Below are positions 8,496 through 16,078 of a DNA stretch of 64,000 bases, piece after piece. Below the pieces are notes generated by a model. The model saw only the letters and a list, made by a program, of their open reading frames with translations. It did no database searches and was not told the DNA's origin. The position numbers and the translations under genes are program-made. Source of the DNA: Mesorhizobium helmanticense (lineage in GTDB: Bacteria; Pseudomonadota; Alphaproteobacteria; Rhizobiales; Rhizobiaceae). Positions within the stretch are counted from its first letter, which is position 1. Each line of letters starts with the position of its first letter. Location of the stretch: the NCBI RefSeq assembly GCF_003034915.1, contig NZ_PZJX01000025.1, positions 1 to 64,000 on the forward strand, written 5' to 3'.

Positions 8496-9817
8496 TCAAC
8501 CTCCTGCGCGCGCCCGACTTCCAGCAAAGCCAGCGGCTGCGCCTCAACACGCTGATCAGGCTGCGCTGGCTGGCCATCGTCGGCCAGAGTCTGACGGTGC
8601 TCGTCGTTGCCTATGGGCTGAAGTTCCCGCTGCCGGTCAGCCTGTGCTTCGCGCTGATCGCCTGTTCGGCCTGGATGAACCTGCTGCTGACCTTCCGCTA
8701 TCCGGCGGCGCATCGCCTGACCCCGCTTTCGGCCTTTGCCATCCTGACCTTCGACAGCCTGCAGCTCGCCGGCCTGCTCTACATGACCGGCGGCCTCACC
8801 AATCCCTTTTCCGTGCTGGTGACCGTGCCCGTGGTCATTTCGGCGGCGTCGCTGCCGCTGCGGCTGACCGCCGTCCTCGGCGCGCTGGTGATGGTGGCGG
8901 TGAGCCTTTTGGTCTTCTTCCATTTGCCGCTGCCCTGGCACGAGGGCGCGCCGCTGGAGATGCCGTTCATCTATGTCGCCGGCATGTGGATGGCGGTGTT
9001 TTCCTCGATCGCCTTCACCGCGATCTATGCCTTCCGGGTGGCCGAGGAAGCGCGCCTGCTCGCCAACGCGCTTGCCGCAACCGAACTGGTGCTGCAGCGC
9101 GAGCAGCATCTGTCGGCGCTCGACGGTCTTGCGGCCGCCGCCGCGCATGAGCTTGGCACGCCGCTCGCCACCATCGCACTGGTCTCCAAGGAGATGGAGA
9201 AGGCGCTCGGTAAAGACCCGAAATATGGCGAGGACGTCACGCTGCTGCGTTCGCAGAGCGAGCGCTGCCGCGAAATCCTGAAACGCCTCACCAGCCTGTC
9301 CTCCGAGGGCGAGGCGCATCTCTCCCGCCTGCCGCTGACCTCGCTGGTCGAGGAAGTGACGGCTCCGCACCGCGACTTCGGCATTTCAATCAAGCTTCGG
9401 CCCGGGGAGCGCATCGGCCCCGAGCCGGTCGGGCGGCGCAATCCCGGCGTCATCTACGGCCTTGGCAATCTGGTCGAGAACGCTGTCGACTTCGCTCGCA
9501 AGACCGTCACCATAAGCTGGAGCTGGGACGAGGCCGCGGTCACCTTCTCGATCATCGACGACGGGCCCGGTTTCCCGCCTGAAATCATCGACCGCATCGG
9601 CGAGCCCTATATGTCGACACGCCAGGGCACCGAAGCCGGCGGCGGCCTGGGTCTCGGCCTGTTCATCGCCAAGACCTTGCTGGAGCGCTCGGGCGCCACG
9701 CTCGATTTCCGCAATTCGAGCGGGCTGGGCGAGGGCGCCATCGTGCAGATAGCCTGGCCGCGCAGCGTCTTCCTCAATCCCGAGCAGGCTCCGGCCACCA
9801 TGTTCGACACGGCCTGA
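8492..9817 (+). CDS. actS: Redox sensor histidine kinase ActS (RegB/PrrB family)
   Basis: A 441-residue membrane kinase that senses the redox state of the respiratory chain and phosphorylates ActR. Six helices span about residues 25-190. The quinone-binding heptapeptide GGLTNPF is at residues 100-106. The phosphorylated histidine is His219 in AAAHELGTPL. A cysteine in SERCREIL (Cys259) matches the redox-active cysteine of RegB. The ATPase domain carries N, G1 (DDGPGFP) and G2 (GLGLGLF) boxes. It is followed 76 bases later by its response regulator. All residues needed for RegB-type sensing appear present. Confidence 0.95.
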   Translation: MINLLRAPDFQQSQRLRLNTLIRLRWLAIVGQSLTVLVVAYGLKFPLPVSLCFALIACSAWMNLLLTFRYPAAHRLTPLSAFAILTFDSLQLAGLLYMTGGLTNPFSVLVTVPVVISAASLPLRLTAVLGALVMVAVSLLVFFHLPLPWHEGAPLEMPFIYVAGMWMAVFSSIAFTAIYAFRVAEEARLLANALAATELVLQREQHLSALDGLAAAAAHELGTPLATIALVSKEMEKALGKDPKYGEDVTLLRSQSERCREILKRLTSLSSEGEAHLSRLPLTSLVEEVTAPHRDFGISIKLRPGERIGPEPVGRRNPGVIYGLGNLVENAVDFARKTVTISWSWDEAAVTFSIIDDGPGFPPEIIDRIGEPYMSTRQGTEAGGGLGLGLFIAKTLLERSGATLDFRNSSGLGEGAIVQIAWPRSVFLNPEQAPATMFDTA

Positions 9818-9893
9818 CAAGTGCTAAGAATTGGACATTGGCGCTTCAAAACTATATCTGCGTAAAATTCAGGCAGCAGGAATTCCAGAGACG

Positions 9894-10457
9894 ATGAGTG
9901 GCGACGAAACGATTGGCGCAATGGTTGAAGGCGAGGACACCTCGCTGTTGATCGTCGATGACGACAAGCCGTTCCTGACGCGCCTTGCCCGCGCCATGGA
10001 AACCAGGGGTTTCCTGGTCGAAACGGCAGAGAGCGTCGAGGAGGCGGTGGCCAAGGCGCGCGCCAATCCGCCCGCCTATGCGGTGGTCGACATGCGGCTT
10101 GCCGACGGCAACGGCCTCGATGTCGTCGCCGCCATCCGCGAGAAGCGCGACGACGCCCGCACCATCATCCTGACCGGCTACGGCAACATCGCCACGGCGG
10201 TGACGGCGGTGAAGCTCGGCGCCGTCGATTATCTGTCGAAACCGGCCGATGCCGACGATGTTTTTGCCGCACTCACCCGCACGGCGGGCGAACGCGCAGC
10301 ACCGCCGGAAAATCCGATGTCGGCCGACCGCGTGCGCTGGGAACACATCCAGCGCGTCTACGAAATGTGCGACCGCAACGTCTCCGAGACCGCGCGCCGG
10401 CTCAACATGCACCGCCGCACGCTGCAGCGGATACTGGCCAAGCGCGCCCCGCGCTGA
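9894..10457 (+). CDS. actR: Response regulator ActR (RegA/PrrA family)
   Basis: A 187-residue regulator: receiver domain at about 18-135 with acidic residues in IVDDDKPF, phospho-acceptor Asp66 in VVDMRLADG and the conserved lysine in YLSKPAD. A C-terminal Fis-type helix-turn-helix follows (SETARRLNMHRRTLQRIL). It is a global regulator of redox-dependent genes in rhizobia and photosynthetic bacteria. The ATG at 9894 (MSGDETIG) is preferred to an upstream in-frame ATG at 9831 because the extra 21 residues fall in the AT-rich spacer and do not match the family. Confidence 0.95.
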   Translation: MSGDETIGAMVEGEDTSLLIVDDDKPFLTRLARAMETRGFLVETAESVEEAVAKARANPPAYAVVDMRLADGNGLDVVAAIREKRDDARTIILTGYGNIATAVTAVKLGAVDYLSKPADADDVFAALTRTAGERAAPPENPMSADRVRWEHIQRVYEMCDRNVSETARRLNMHRRTLQRILAKRAPR

Positions 10458-10466
10458 ACCCGGCTT

Positions 10467-10644
10467 CGTCATCCTTGGGCGTAGCGACGCGAAGCGGAGC
10501 GAAGACCCGAGGATCCATGCCGTGATGTCAGGCGCGGAACGCAACGGAGCAGAATTCTGTACCGTAGCAGCGCTCTGAAGGCCCGGCATGGATCCTATGG
10601 TCTGCGCTGCGTCGCTTCGCTCCTTGCTCCGCCATAGGATGACG
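10467..10644. repeat. Intergenic palindromic repeat element (rhizobial type)
   Basis: Two arms of about 56-61 bases (10467-10522 and 10584-10644) are imperfect inverted copies of each other. The left begins CGTCATCCTTGGG and ends GGATCCATGCCG; the right begins CGGCATGGATCC and ends CCATAGGATGACG. They enclose about 60 bases. Such mosaic palindromes are scattered between genes in rhizobial genomes. It fills most of the 317-base gap between actR and nhaA, in which I see no gene. Confidence 0.75.
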
Positions 10645-10774
10645 AACTGATGGGCGTTTCGGCCAATCTCCGAGGCGCGATCTGCCAAGGTGAAGAGGCG
10701 ACCTTGCGTCGTCTGCTACGCTTGCGCATCATCCCGCGAAGTGATTCCGTCCGACCGGGAACATGAGAGGCGAC

Positions 10775-11959
10775 ATGCAGGACGACAAACCGCGGCCGGT
10801 CTCCATTTTCCGCGAATTCCTCGACAGCGAGGCGGCCGGCGGCATCGTCCTGATGGCGGCCGCCGCCCTTGCCCTGATCGTCGCCAATTCGCCGCTGGCC
10901 GAGACCTATTTCTCCGCCCTTCACGCCTATCTCGGGCCGCTCAGCGTCTCGCACTGGATCAATGACGGCCTGATGGCGGTGTTCTTCCTGCTGGTCGGCC
11001 TGGAGATCAAGCGCGAGATGCTGGACGGCCAGCTTTCGACTTGGCCCAGGCGCGTCCTGCCCGGCGTCGCCGCCGCCGGCGGCATGCTGGTTCCCGCACT
11101 GGTCTATGTCGCCATCAACAGCGGCAATCCAGCCGCTCTGTCCGGCTGGGCGATCCCGACCGCCACCGACATCGCCTTTGCGCTTGGCGTGCTGTCTCTG
11201 CTCGGCAGCCGCGTGCCGGCCTCGCTGAAGATATTCCTCACCGCGCTCGCCATCATCGACGATCTCGGCGCGGTCATCATCATTGCGATCTTCTACACCA
11301 GCGGCCTGTCGCTCGCCTATCTGGGTGCGGCCTTCGCCGTCATCGCCGTGCTCATCGTGCTCAACCGCATGCGGGTGATGCATCTGCTGCCCTATCTCGT
11401 GCTTGGCGTCATCCTGTGGGTGCTGGTGCTGAAATCGGGCGTACACGCCACGCTGGCCGGCGTCGCGCTGGCGCTGACCATCCCGCTCGAGCGCTCGCCC
11501 GGCATCGGTCATGATCTCGACCATTCGCCGCTGCACCGGCTCGAACACGGCCTGCACGGCATAGTGCCGTTCGTCGTCATCCCGATCTTCGGCTTCGCCA
11601 ATGCCGGCGTCTCGCTCGCCGGCCTCAGCCCCGCCGCCTTGGTCGAGCCGCTGACGCTGGGGGTGGCCGCCGGCCTCGTCGCCGGCAAGCTGGTCGGCGT
11701 GTTCGGCTCCTCCGCGCTTGCCATTCGCTTCGGCCTTGCCGATCTGCCGGTCAATGCCACCTGGCTGCACATGGTCGGCATTTCGCTGCTCTGCGGCATC
11801 GGCTTCACCATGAGCCTGTTCATCGGCCTGCTAGCCTTCGCCAACGACGTGGCGCTGCAGGACGCGGTCAAGGTCGGCATCCTCGCCGGCTCCTTCATCG
11901 CCGCCATCCTCGGCGCGGCGGTCTTGCTGATGGCGCCGGCGGTGGCGGACGAGGAGTAG
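10775..11959 (+). CDS. nhaA: Na+/H+ antiporter NhaA
   Basis: A 394-residue inner-membrane antiporter that expels sodium in exchange for protons. The first helix segment [17 protein letters not shown] is characteristic. The unwound [12 protein letters not shown] helix and the paired ion-binding aspartates in AIIDDLGAV are intact. Length matches the family (380-400). An ATG at 10763 would add four residues; the ATG at 10775 is preferred because GAGAGG lies 4 bases before it. It stands alone between palindromic repeats. Confidence 0.95.
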   Translation: MQDDKPRPVSIFREFLDSEAAGGIVLMAAAALALIVANSPLAETYFSALHAYLGPLSVSHWINDGLMAVFFLLVGLEIKREMLDGQLSTWPRRVLPGVAAAGGMLVPALVYVAINSGNPAALSGWAIPTATDIAFALGVLSLLGSRVPASLKIFLTALAIIDDLGAVIIIAIFYTSGLSLAYLGAAFAVIAVLIVLNRMRVMHLLPYLVLGVILWVLVLKSGVHATLAGVALALTIPLERSPGIGHDLDHSPLHRLEHGLHGIVPFVVIPIFGFANAGVSLAGLSPAALVEPLTLGVAAGLVAGKLVGVFGSSALAIRFGLADLPVNATWLHMVGISLLCGIGFTMSLFIGLLAFANDVALQDAVKVGILAGSFIAAILGAAVLLMAPAVADEE

Positions 11960-11980
11960 AGCCGGTCGCAGCTCTTGGGT

Positions 11981-12209
11981 TCCTCGCCCCCGCCAAGCGG
12001 GGGAGAGGTGGCCCGGCGAAGCCGGGACGGAGAGGGGGGACGACGCTCGCGACATCAGAACCGATGACGGATAGAGCGCCTGACTGGCCGCGATACGAAG
12101 CCTGTCATCAACTCTTAAGGCGATGAAACTTCCGGTCGCCGCGAAGACCCCTCTCCGTCCCGGCTTCGCCGGGCCACCCCACTTCGTACCCACTTCGTGG
12201 GGCGAGGAA
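11981..12209. repeat. Long inverted repeat between nhaA and mmcB
   Basis: A perfect 31-bp inverted repeat lies at 12007-12037 and 12148-12178 (core GGCCCGGCGAAGCCGGGAC), itself containing smaller palindromes. It is flanked by outer arms of looser similarity (CCTCGCCCC at 11982 and GGGGCGAGG near 12199). The nhaA and mmcB genes converge here, so it may double as a bidirectional terminator. The core differs from the 10467 element, so it is a separate repeat family. Confidence 0.7.
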
Positions 12210-12224
12210 TTCGAGTGCTGCCAA

Positions 12225-12725
12225 CTACTCGCTCTCCCCGTCCAGCGCCGGCACCGACACGCCTGCCAGTTCCGCCGCCAGGAGCCGCGAAGCACCCGCC
12301 CGCGCGATCCGCAGCATCAGCGCCTTGCGCGTTGCCGCCGCCATGCGGTGCTCCGGCGCATCGCGCAGGATTTCCGCGCCATAGCCGTCGGAGAGGATGA
12401 AGCCGCACTCCTGGGGAAAGATCTCCGAGGGCACGCCGGGATGGGTGGCGAAGAAAAAGCGGTCGGAATGCAGCCGGTAGTCAGGCCATTTGCGGTCGAC
12501 CCTGAAATCCTCGATCGAGGATTTGATCTCGATGATCCAGATGTCGCCCTGGCGGGTCAGCGCAACGAGGTCGGCGCGGCGACCGGTGGCCAGAGAGATT
12601 TCGGGCAGCACATGCGCACCCATTTCCCTGAGCAGCCCCTGCACGCCGCGCCGCACCAGCATGGCGCGTTCCGACTGGCGGCCGTCGATCAGGGGATTGA
12701 GGGGAATCGGGGAAATGATTGGCAT
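12225..12725 (-). CDS. mmcB: MmcB-family DNA repair nuclease
   Basis: A 166-residue protein of the MmcB family, known in Caulobacter as an SOS-linked repair factor with a restriction-endonuclease-like fold. The nuclease core is visible as RRADLVALTRQGDIWIIEIK, followed by SSIEDFRVDRKWPDY, matching a PD-(D/E)xK arrangement (D, E-x-K). The start ATG at 12725 gives MPIISPIPLNPLIDG. A much longer open frame continues upstream but only because it reads antisense through a transposase. The IS1595-family element starts 48 bases upstream of the ATG, so the native promoter is now more than 3.3 kb away. Confidence 0.9.
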   Translation of the reverse strand: MPIISPIPLNPLIDGRQSERAMLVRRGVQGLLREMGAHVLPEISLATGRRADLVALTRQGDIWIIEIKSSIEDFRVDRKWPDYRLHSDRFFFATHPGVPSEIFPQECGFILSDGYGAEILRDAPEHRMAAATRKALMLRIARAGASRLLAAELAGVSVPALDGESE

Positions 12726-12765
12726 AGCGAAACCATGCCAGATTTTGTTCACGGTTTGAACTCTT

Positions 12766-12773
12766 TTATCCAG
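12766..12773. repeat. Left copy of the 8-bp target-site duplication
   Basis: TTATCCAG directly abuts the left inverted terminus and recurs exactly at 16038-16045 directly after the right terminus. Eight bases is the usual duplication length of the IS1595 family. Confidence 0.92.
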
Positions 12774-12796
12774 GGCGATTATGTACTTTACAAACA
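12774..12796. repeat. Left terminal inverted repeat
   Basis: 23 bases beginning GGCGATTATGTACTTTAC match the reverse complement of 16015-16037 without a mismatch. Similarity stops at the next base. Confidence 0.93.
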
Positions 12797-12815
12797 CGGC
12801 GAACGCTGATACCTT
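12787..12815 (+). promoter_or_regulatory. Candidate transposase/cargo promoter starting in the left terminus
   Basis: TTTACA (12787-12792) lies 17 bases before TACCTT (12810-12815), 24 bases upstream of the transposase ATG. The -35 box is inside the inverted repeat, an arrangement common in insertion sequences. The -10 match is only moderate. Confidence 0.4.
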
Positions 12816-12839
12816 GATTTCACAGTAGGAATCCGGTTT

Positions 12840-13766
12840 ATGAGCGTCCTTTCCGAGCCACATTTCCACAACGAAGAAGCTGCTTTCGAGCGGCTGGAAG
12901 CGATTGTGTGGCCGGAAGGTCCGGTTTGCCCGAAGTGCGGGAACTGCGAACAGAACCGCATTACCCGCGTCACCGGGACGACCGCTCGCACCGGCCTTCG
13001 CCGCTGCCTGGAATGCAAGAAACAGTTCACCGTGAAGGTTGGAACGGTGTTCGAAAGCAGCCATGTGCCGCTGCATAAATGGTGGCAGGCGGCGCATCTT
13101 CTGGCGTCCAGCAAGAAGGGTATTAGCGCTCATCAGCTGCACCGGACTTTGCAGGTCCAGTACAAGACAGCTTGGTTCATGTTTCATCGCTTGCGCGAGG
13201 CTATGCGCGATGGCGTCCTTTCCCCGATGGGCGGCGAAGGCAAGCATGTCGAAGTTGACGAGACTTACATTGGCCGTCTGAAAGGCGCGCCGGTAAAGGC
13301 TGGCGGCTCTCATAAGAACACGGTCGTTACGCTTGTCGAGCGCGGCGGCCGTGCCCGTTCCTTCCACGTCGATACCGCCCGCATGGGCAATGTCATGCCG
13401 ATAGTTCGCGCCAACATCGCTCGCGAGAGCGCCTTGATGACTGACGAGAGCGGCATCTATCGCCGCGCCGAACAGGATTTCGCTTCCCACGATTTTGTCA
13501 CGCACTCCAAAGACGAGTATATTCGCGGTGACGTAAATACGAATACCGTGGAAGGCTACTATTCGATCTTCAAGCGTGGCATGAAGGGCATCTATCAGCA
13601 TTGCGGTGAGCAGCACTTGCACCGCTATCTTGCTGAATTCGACTTTCGCTACAGCAACCGCATCGCGCTTGGCGTCGATGACAACAACCGGACGGTAAGG
13701 GCTATGGCTGGCATCGTTGGAAAACGACTGAAGTACCGGGACTCATCGGGCGTCGGGGCGGAATAG
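12840..13766 (+). CDS. IS1595-family transposase (ISXO2-like, DDE)
   Basis: A 308-residue transposase. The N-terminal zinc ribbon is formed by CPKCGNC (about 30-36) and CLECKK (about 56-61), the hallmark of the IS1595 family. The catalytic residues are visible as Asp140 in VEVDETYIG, Asp202 in MTDESGIY and Glu238 in TNTVEGYYSIFK. Length and motifs are complete, so the protein should be active. It is followed 8 bases later by the first cargo gene and probably shares its transcript. Confidence 0.95.
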   Translation: MSVLSEPHFHNEEAAFERLEAIVWPEGPVCPKCGNCEQNRITRVTGTTARTGLRRCLECKKQFTVKVGTVFESSHVPLHKWWQAAHLLASSKKGISAHQLHRTLQVQYKTAWFMFHRLREAMRDGVLSPMGGEGKHVEVDETYIGRLKGAPVKAGGSHKNTVVTLVERGGRARSFHVDTARMGNVMPIVRANIARESALMTDESGIYRRAEQDFASHDFVTHSKDEYIRGDVNTNTVEGYYSIFKRGMKGIYQHCGEQHLHRYLAEFDFRYSNRIALGVDDNNRTVRAMAGIVGKRLKYRDSSGVGAE

Positions 13767-13774
13767 GCGAGAAA

Positions 13775-14629
13775 ATGGACCGTGTCGTCATAACGGTGCA
13801 CCCCACCGTCTCCGACGAAAAGTTGCTGAGCGTCACCGACGCCATGCAGCAGGTTCTCGACCACATGAAGCTATTTGAGGCCGCTCAGCAGTCGATGGGC
13901 GACCCGCACTCGCGTTTTGAGTGGAGGCTAGAGAAAGCCAGCACCAATAGCCCGTTTACTGTCGTTGCCGTTGCGCAAGCGTCCAATCCTTCGGTCAATG
14001 TGTCGGCCATGGCTAAGCTCGTCAAAACCGAAGTCTCGCAAGGTCTTCGAAGCCTCATGACGCGCGGCACTCCTCCGGAATGGATGACGCAAGATACCTT
14101 CGCTGTTGCCAAAGGCATCTTCGCCAGAAATCTAAACGGCATCGGTGAGACTTATATTGATTTTGAAGACGGTGACGTGATCTCGATCACGCCCGATCAG
14201 GCGAAAGCCGGTATCAACACGCTTGATGCTTTCAACGTGATGGATTTCGAGCAAGATCTAGTGCCGCGACAGTCGTTCGGCGAGATTGAAGGAGTGATGC
14301 TTGCGGCTGGTCGTTATCGCAATAGAGAGGCTATCCAGATCAAAAACGAAATGTATGGCTTCATCTGGTGCACTCTTTCCAGAGACATAATCGAAAGGTT
14401 CGGTGACGAGCATTCCATGAGCGATATTTGGAAGGGAAAGACCCTTGGGGTACATGGGCGGCTCAACTACATCGCCGGCGGAAAATTGCAGACCATAGAC
14501 GCGGTCGAAGTGCGGGAAATAGAGTTTGCCCCTCTTGTGAATTTGGAAGCGATACTTGATCCTGATTTTACGGCGGGGATGGACCCTCACGAATATTTAG
14601 AGCAATTGCACGAAGGGCGGCTTGGCTAA
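13775..14629 (+). CDS. Transposon cargo gene 1, unknown protein paired with a PIN nuclease
   Basis: A 284-residue soluble protein with no signal peptide or membrane helix and no motif I recognise. A C-terminal stretch near residues 222-252 (KTLGVHGRLNYIAGGKLQTI) looks like a small beta-barrel or OB-like fold. It begins 8 bases after the transposase and overlaps the PIN gene by 8 bases, the arrangement expected of an antitoxin-toxin pair, although it is much larger than known VapB antitoxins. Its base composition is lower in GC than the host genes. The function is unknown; a regulator, sensor or inhibitor of the PIN protein is a reasonable inference. Confidence 0.85.
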   Translation: MDRVVITVHPTVSDEKLLSVTDAMQQVLDHMKLFEAAQQSMGDPHSRFEWRLEKASTNSPFTVVAVAQASNPSVNVSAMAKLVKTEVSQGLRSLMTRGTPPEWMTQDTFAVAKGIFARNLNGIGETYIDFEDGDVISITPDQAKAGINTLDAFNVMDFEQDLVPRQSFGEIEGVMLAAGRYRNREAIQIKNEMYGFIWCTLSRDIIERFGDEHSMSDIWKGKTLGVHGRLNYIAGGKLQTIDAVEVREIEFAPLVNLEAILDPDFTAGMDPHEYLEQLHEGRLG

Positions 14630-15128
14630 AAGAGTGTATTGGGATTCCTGTACGTTTCTCGGCCTCATAAACCAGGAGCCGGGCAAGCTGAATAATTGTG
14701 CCGCAGTGTGGAAGGAAGCCGAAGTCGGCGACGTACTGATCTACACGTCATTCTTCACCTTTGCGGAGGTCTTCAAGGCGAAGTGCGAGGACGCCGGCAA
14801 GCCGCTTTCTGAGGATGGCGATAAGCAAATCGAATTGTTGCTGCGGCAAAAATGGATTCGCGCGGTCGTCGTTGACGAAAAGATTGGTGTCGCCTGTCGA
14901 AGGCTTATGAGACATCACACCGAATGCAAGAAGCCATCCGATGGCATCCATTTGGCAACGGCGCTGGCCTTGAACGTCGATGAGATGCACACGTTCGATG
15001 GGGCCGATTTGCTCATGCTGGACGGTAAGGTGAACCGCGCTGATGGCAAGCCGCTGAAAATCTGCCCTCCAAAACCAACGCCTAAGCCACCTAAGCCGCA
15101 GCACGATATATTTGAGGGCGCCCAATGA
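14622..15128 (+). CDS. Transposon cargo gene 2, PIN-domain nuclease (VapC-like)
   Basis: A 168-residue PIN-domain protein, the fold of VapC toxins and other Mg-dependent RNases. The acidic site is complete: Asp8 in VYWDSC, Glu49 in FAEVFK, Asp107 in PSDGIHLATAL and Asp126 in TFDGAD. The last 25 residues are proline/lysine-rich (PPKPTPKPPKP), absent from ordinary VapC. It starts with TTG inside the end of cargo gene 1 and its stop overlaps the ATG of gene 3 (ATGA). It probably cleaves RNA; whether it is a toxin controlled by gene 1 is inferred. Confidence 0.88.
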   Translation: MAKRVYWDSCTFLGLINQEPGKLNNCAAVWKEAEVGDVLIYTSFFTFAEVFKAKCEDAGKPLSEDGDKQIELLLRQKWIRAVVVDEKIGVACRRLMRHHTECKKPSDGIHLATALALNVDEMHTFDGADLLMLDGKVNRADGKPLKICPPKPTPKPPKPQHDIFEGAQ

Positions 15129-15316
15129 CCGCGAAGCACAAGTCCGCAGAGCGGGATGACGCAACACAGTCGCGCGCGTTCATAGAGAAGGCGCGCGAGA
15201 TTGAAGCGGACGAAGGGAAATCCGATGCCGATGCCCTAATGGGCAAGCTGGCGCGGACGCCACCCAGTCAAAAGAAGGTTATGCCTTCGAAACACGGATC
15301 AAAGCAAAATAAATGA
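15125..15316 (+). CDS. Transposon cargo gene 3, small charged protein
   Basis: A 63-residue, highly charged, probably partly disordered protein (starts MTAKHKSAERDDATQ, ends lysine-rich KKVMPSKHGSKQNK). It overlaps the neighbours on both sides by 4 bases (ATGA at 15125 and 15313), so it is translated as part of the cargo operon. No family recognised. Its size and charge would suit a small antitoxin or adaptor, but nothing shows this directly. Confidence 0.7.
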   Translation: MTAKHKSAERDDATQSRAFIEKAREIEADEGKSDADALMGKLARTPPSQKKVMPSKHGSKQNK

Positions 15317-15714
15317 TACGACATGACGCAAAGATCGATGACTTGGAGGTGCTAACGTCTGGAGTCCTTGTTTTCTATAAGGATCAAACTGTTGAAATAT
15401 ATCCGTTCGTGGAAGACGGGGATACGGACTATAAATTGGTTGTAACCGTCGCGCTATCTGACGACGCAGATGAAAGAGCAAATATAAAAGTCATTCCGGA
15501 TACTGGAAAAGAGTCTATTGTGAATGTCACTGTATCTAGGGGATTCAAGCCCGGACCATTCTCTACAACCAGGCCGGTTGGTATCGCCAATGACAAAGAT
15601 TCAGACTTTCTGCTGTCTTGTGTTGTAGATATTGTAGGGAAGAGTGCCGATCGATACACTGTTATTTTTACGTATACGGTCTTGAAGAAGGGCAGGGCGG
15701 GCGATGGTCGCTAA
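15313..15714 (+). CDS. Transposon cargo gene 4, beta-rich protein of unknown function
   Basis: A 133-residue protein with alternating hydrophobic residues suggesting a beta-sandwich (for example YKLVVTVALS and YTVIFTYTVL). No catalytic motif is apparent; it may belong to the DUF6864 group, but I am not certain. The gene is noticeably AT-rich compared with the host chromosome. It overlaps gene 3 by 4 bases and gene 5 by 11 bases. Likely a binding or scaffold partner of the membrane protein encoded next. Confidence 0.75.
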   Translation: MIRHDAKIDDLEVLTSGVLVFYKDQTVEIYPFVEDGDTDYKLVVTVALSDDADERANIKVIPDTGKESIVNVTVSRGFKPGPFSTTRPVGIANDKDSDFLLSCVVDIVGKSADRYTVIFTYTVLKKGRAGDGR

Positions 15715-16006
15715 AAAAGTCGCCGGTCCGGCCAAGAGCGAAGTTCCTGTAAACACGCAAGTGACGGAAACCGACCTCAAGCATCACTCTCAGGAACTTG
15801 GCTACTTCGGGAGTCTATTTGGTTCCAAAGAGAATGCCCCGGTATATATCGCCGGCCTAATAGCCGTCATCGCGCTTTTCGGTGCCATTGGGGTCGGCAT
15901 TTGGGGACCAACTCCAGAACGTGCGGAATATGTGAAAATGCTCGGCGGCATAGTTATTGCGGCGTTATCATTTATCGGCGGTGCGTCCGGACGCAATCAG
16001 AGTTGA
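15704..16006 (+). CDS. Transposon cargo gene 5, small membrane protein
   Basis: A 100-residue protein with a soluble N-terminal 45 residues and two membrane helices (about 49-68 and 78-94). It overlaps cargo gene 4 by 11 bases and its stop codon lies only 8 bases before the right inverted terminus. No family recognised. A two-helix protein at the end of a nuclease-containing operon could anchor a complex at the membrane or act as a membrane effector; both are inference. Confidence 0.8.
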   Translation: MVAKKVAGPAKSEVPVNTQVTETDLKHHSQELGYFGSLFGSKENAPVYIAGLIAVIALFGAIGVGIWGPTPERAEYVKMLGGIVIAALSFIGGASGRNQS

Positions 16007-16014
16007 ACTGCGTT

Positions 16015-16037
16015 TGTTTGTAAAGTACATAATCGCC
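16015..16037. repeat. Right terminal inverted repeat
   Basis: 23 bases (TGTTTGTAAAGTACATAATC then GCC) are the exact reverse complement of the left end at 12774-12796. Confidence 0.93.
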
Positions 16038-16045
16038 TTATCCAG
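16038..16045. repeat. Right copy of the 8-bp target-site duplication
   Basis: TTATCCAG, identical to 12766-12773. Joining 12773 to 16046 restores the pre-insertion sequence. Confidence 0.92.
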
Positions 16046-16049
16046 GGCG

Positions 16050-16078
16050 ATTATATATTTGACAGACCAAGTCCTCAA
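16050..16078 (-). promoter_or_regulatory. Probable original mmcB promoter, now cut off by the transposon
   Basis: On the minus strand TTGAGG (16073-16078) precedes TATAAT (16050-16055) by exactly 17 bases, a near-consensus sigma-70 promoter. In the pre-insertion sequence it would lie about 45 bases upstream of the mmcB ATG and point at it. The transposon now separates the two. Its -35 box overlaps the stop of the upstream 83-residue gene. Confidence 0.6.

Larger units (their letters stand above)
12774..16037 (+). mobile_element. Complete IS1595-family transposon with five cargo genes
   Basis: The element is 3264 bp, bounded by perfect 23-bp terminal inverted repeats (12774-12796 and 16015-16037, outer bases GGCGATTATGTAC) and flanked by an 8-bp direct duplication. 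It holds a full-length ISXO2-like DDE transposase, then five overlapping genes on the same strand. The last gene ends 8 bases before the right terminus, so cargo and transposon limits coincide. Some IS1595 subgroups are known to carry passenger genes. Intact ends, duplication and transposase suggest recent insertion. Confidence 0.93.

Noticed and set aside
12726-13622. N-terminal extension of mmcB to 465 residues
   Set aside because: The extension is antisense to the transposase and lies inside the transposon; the MmcB family starts at 12725.
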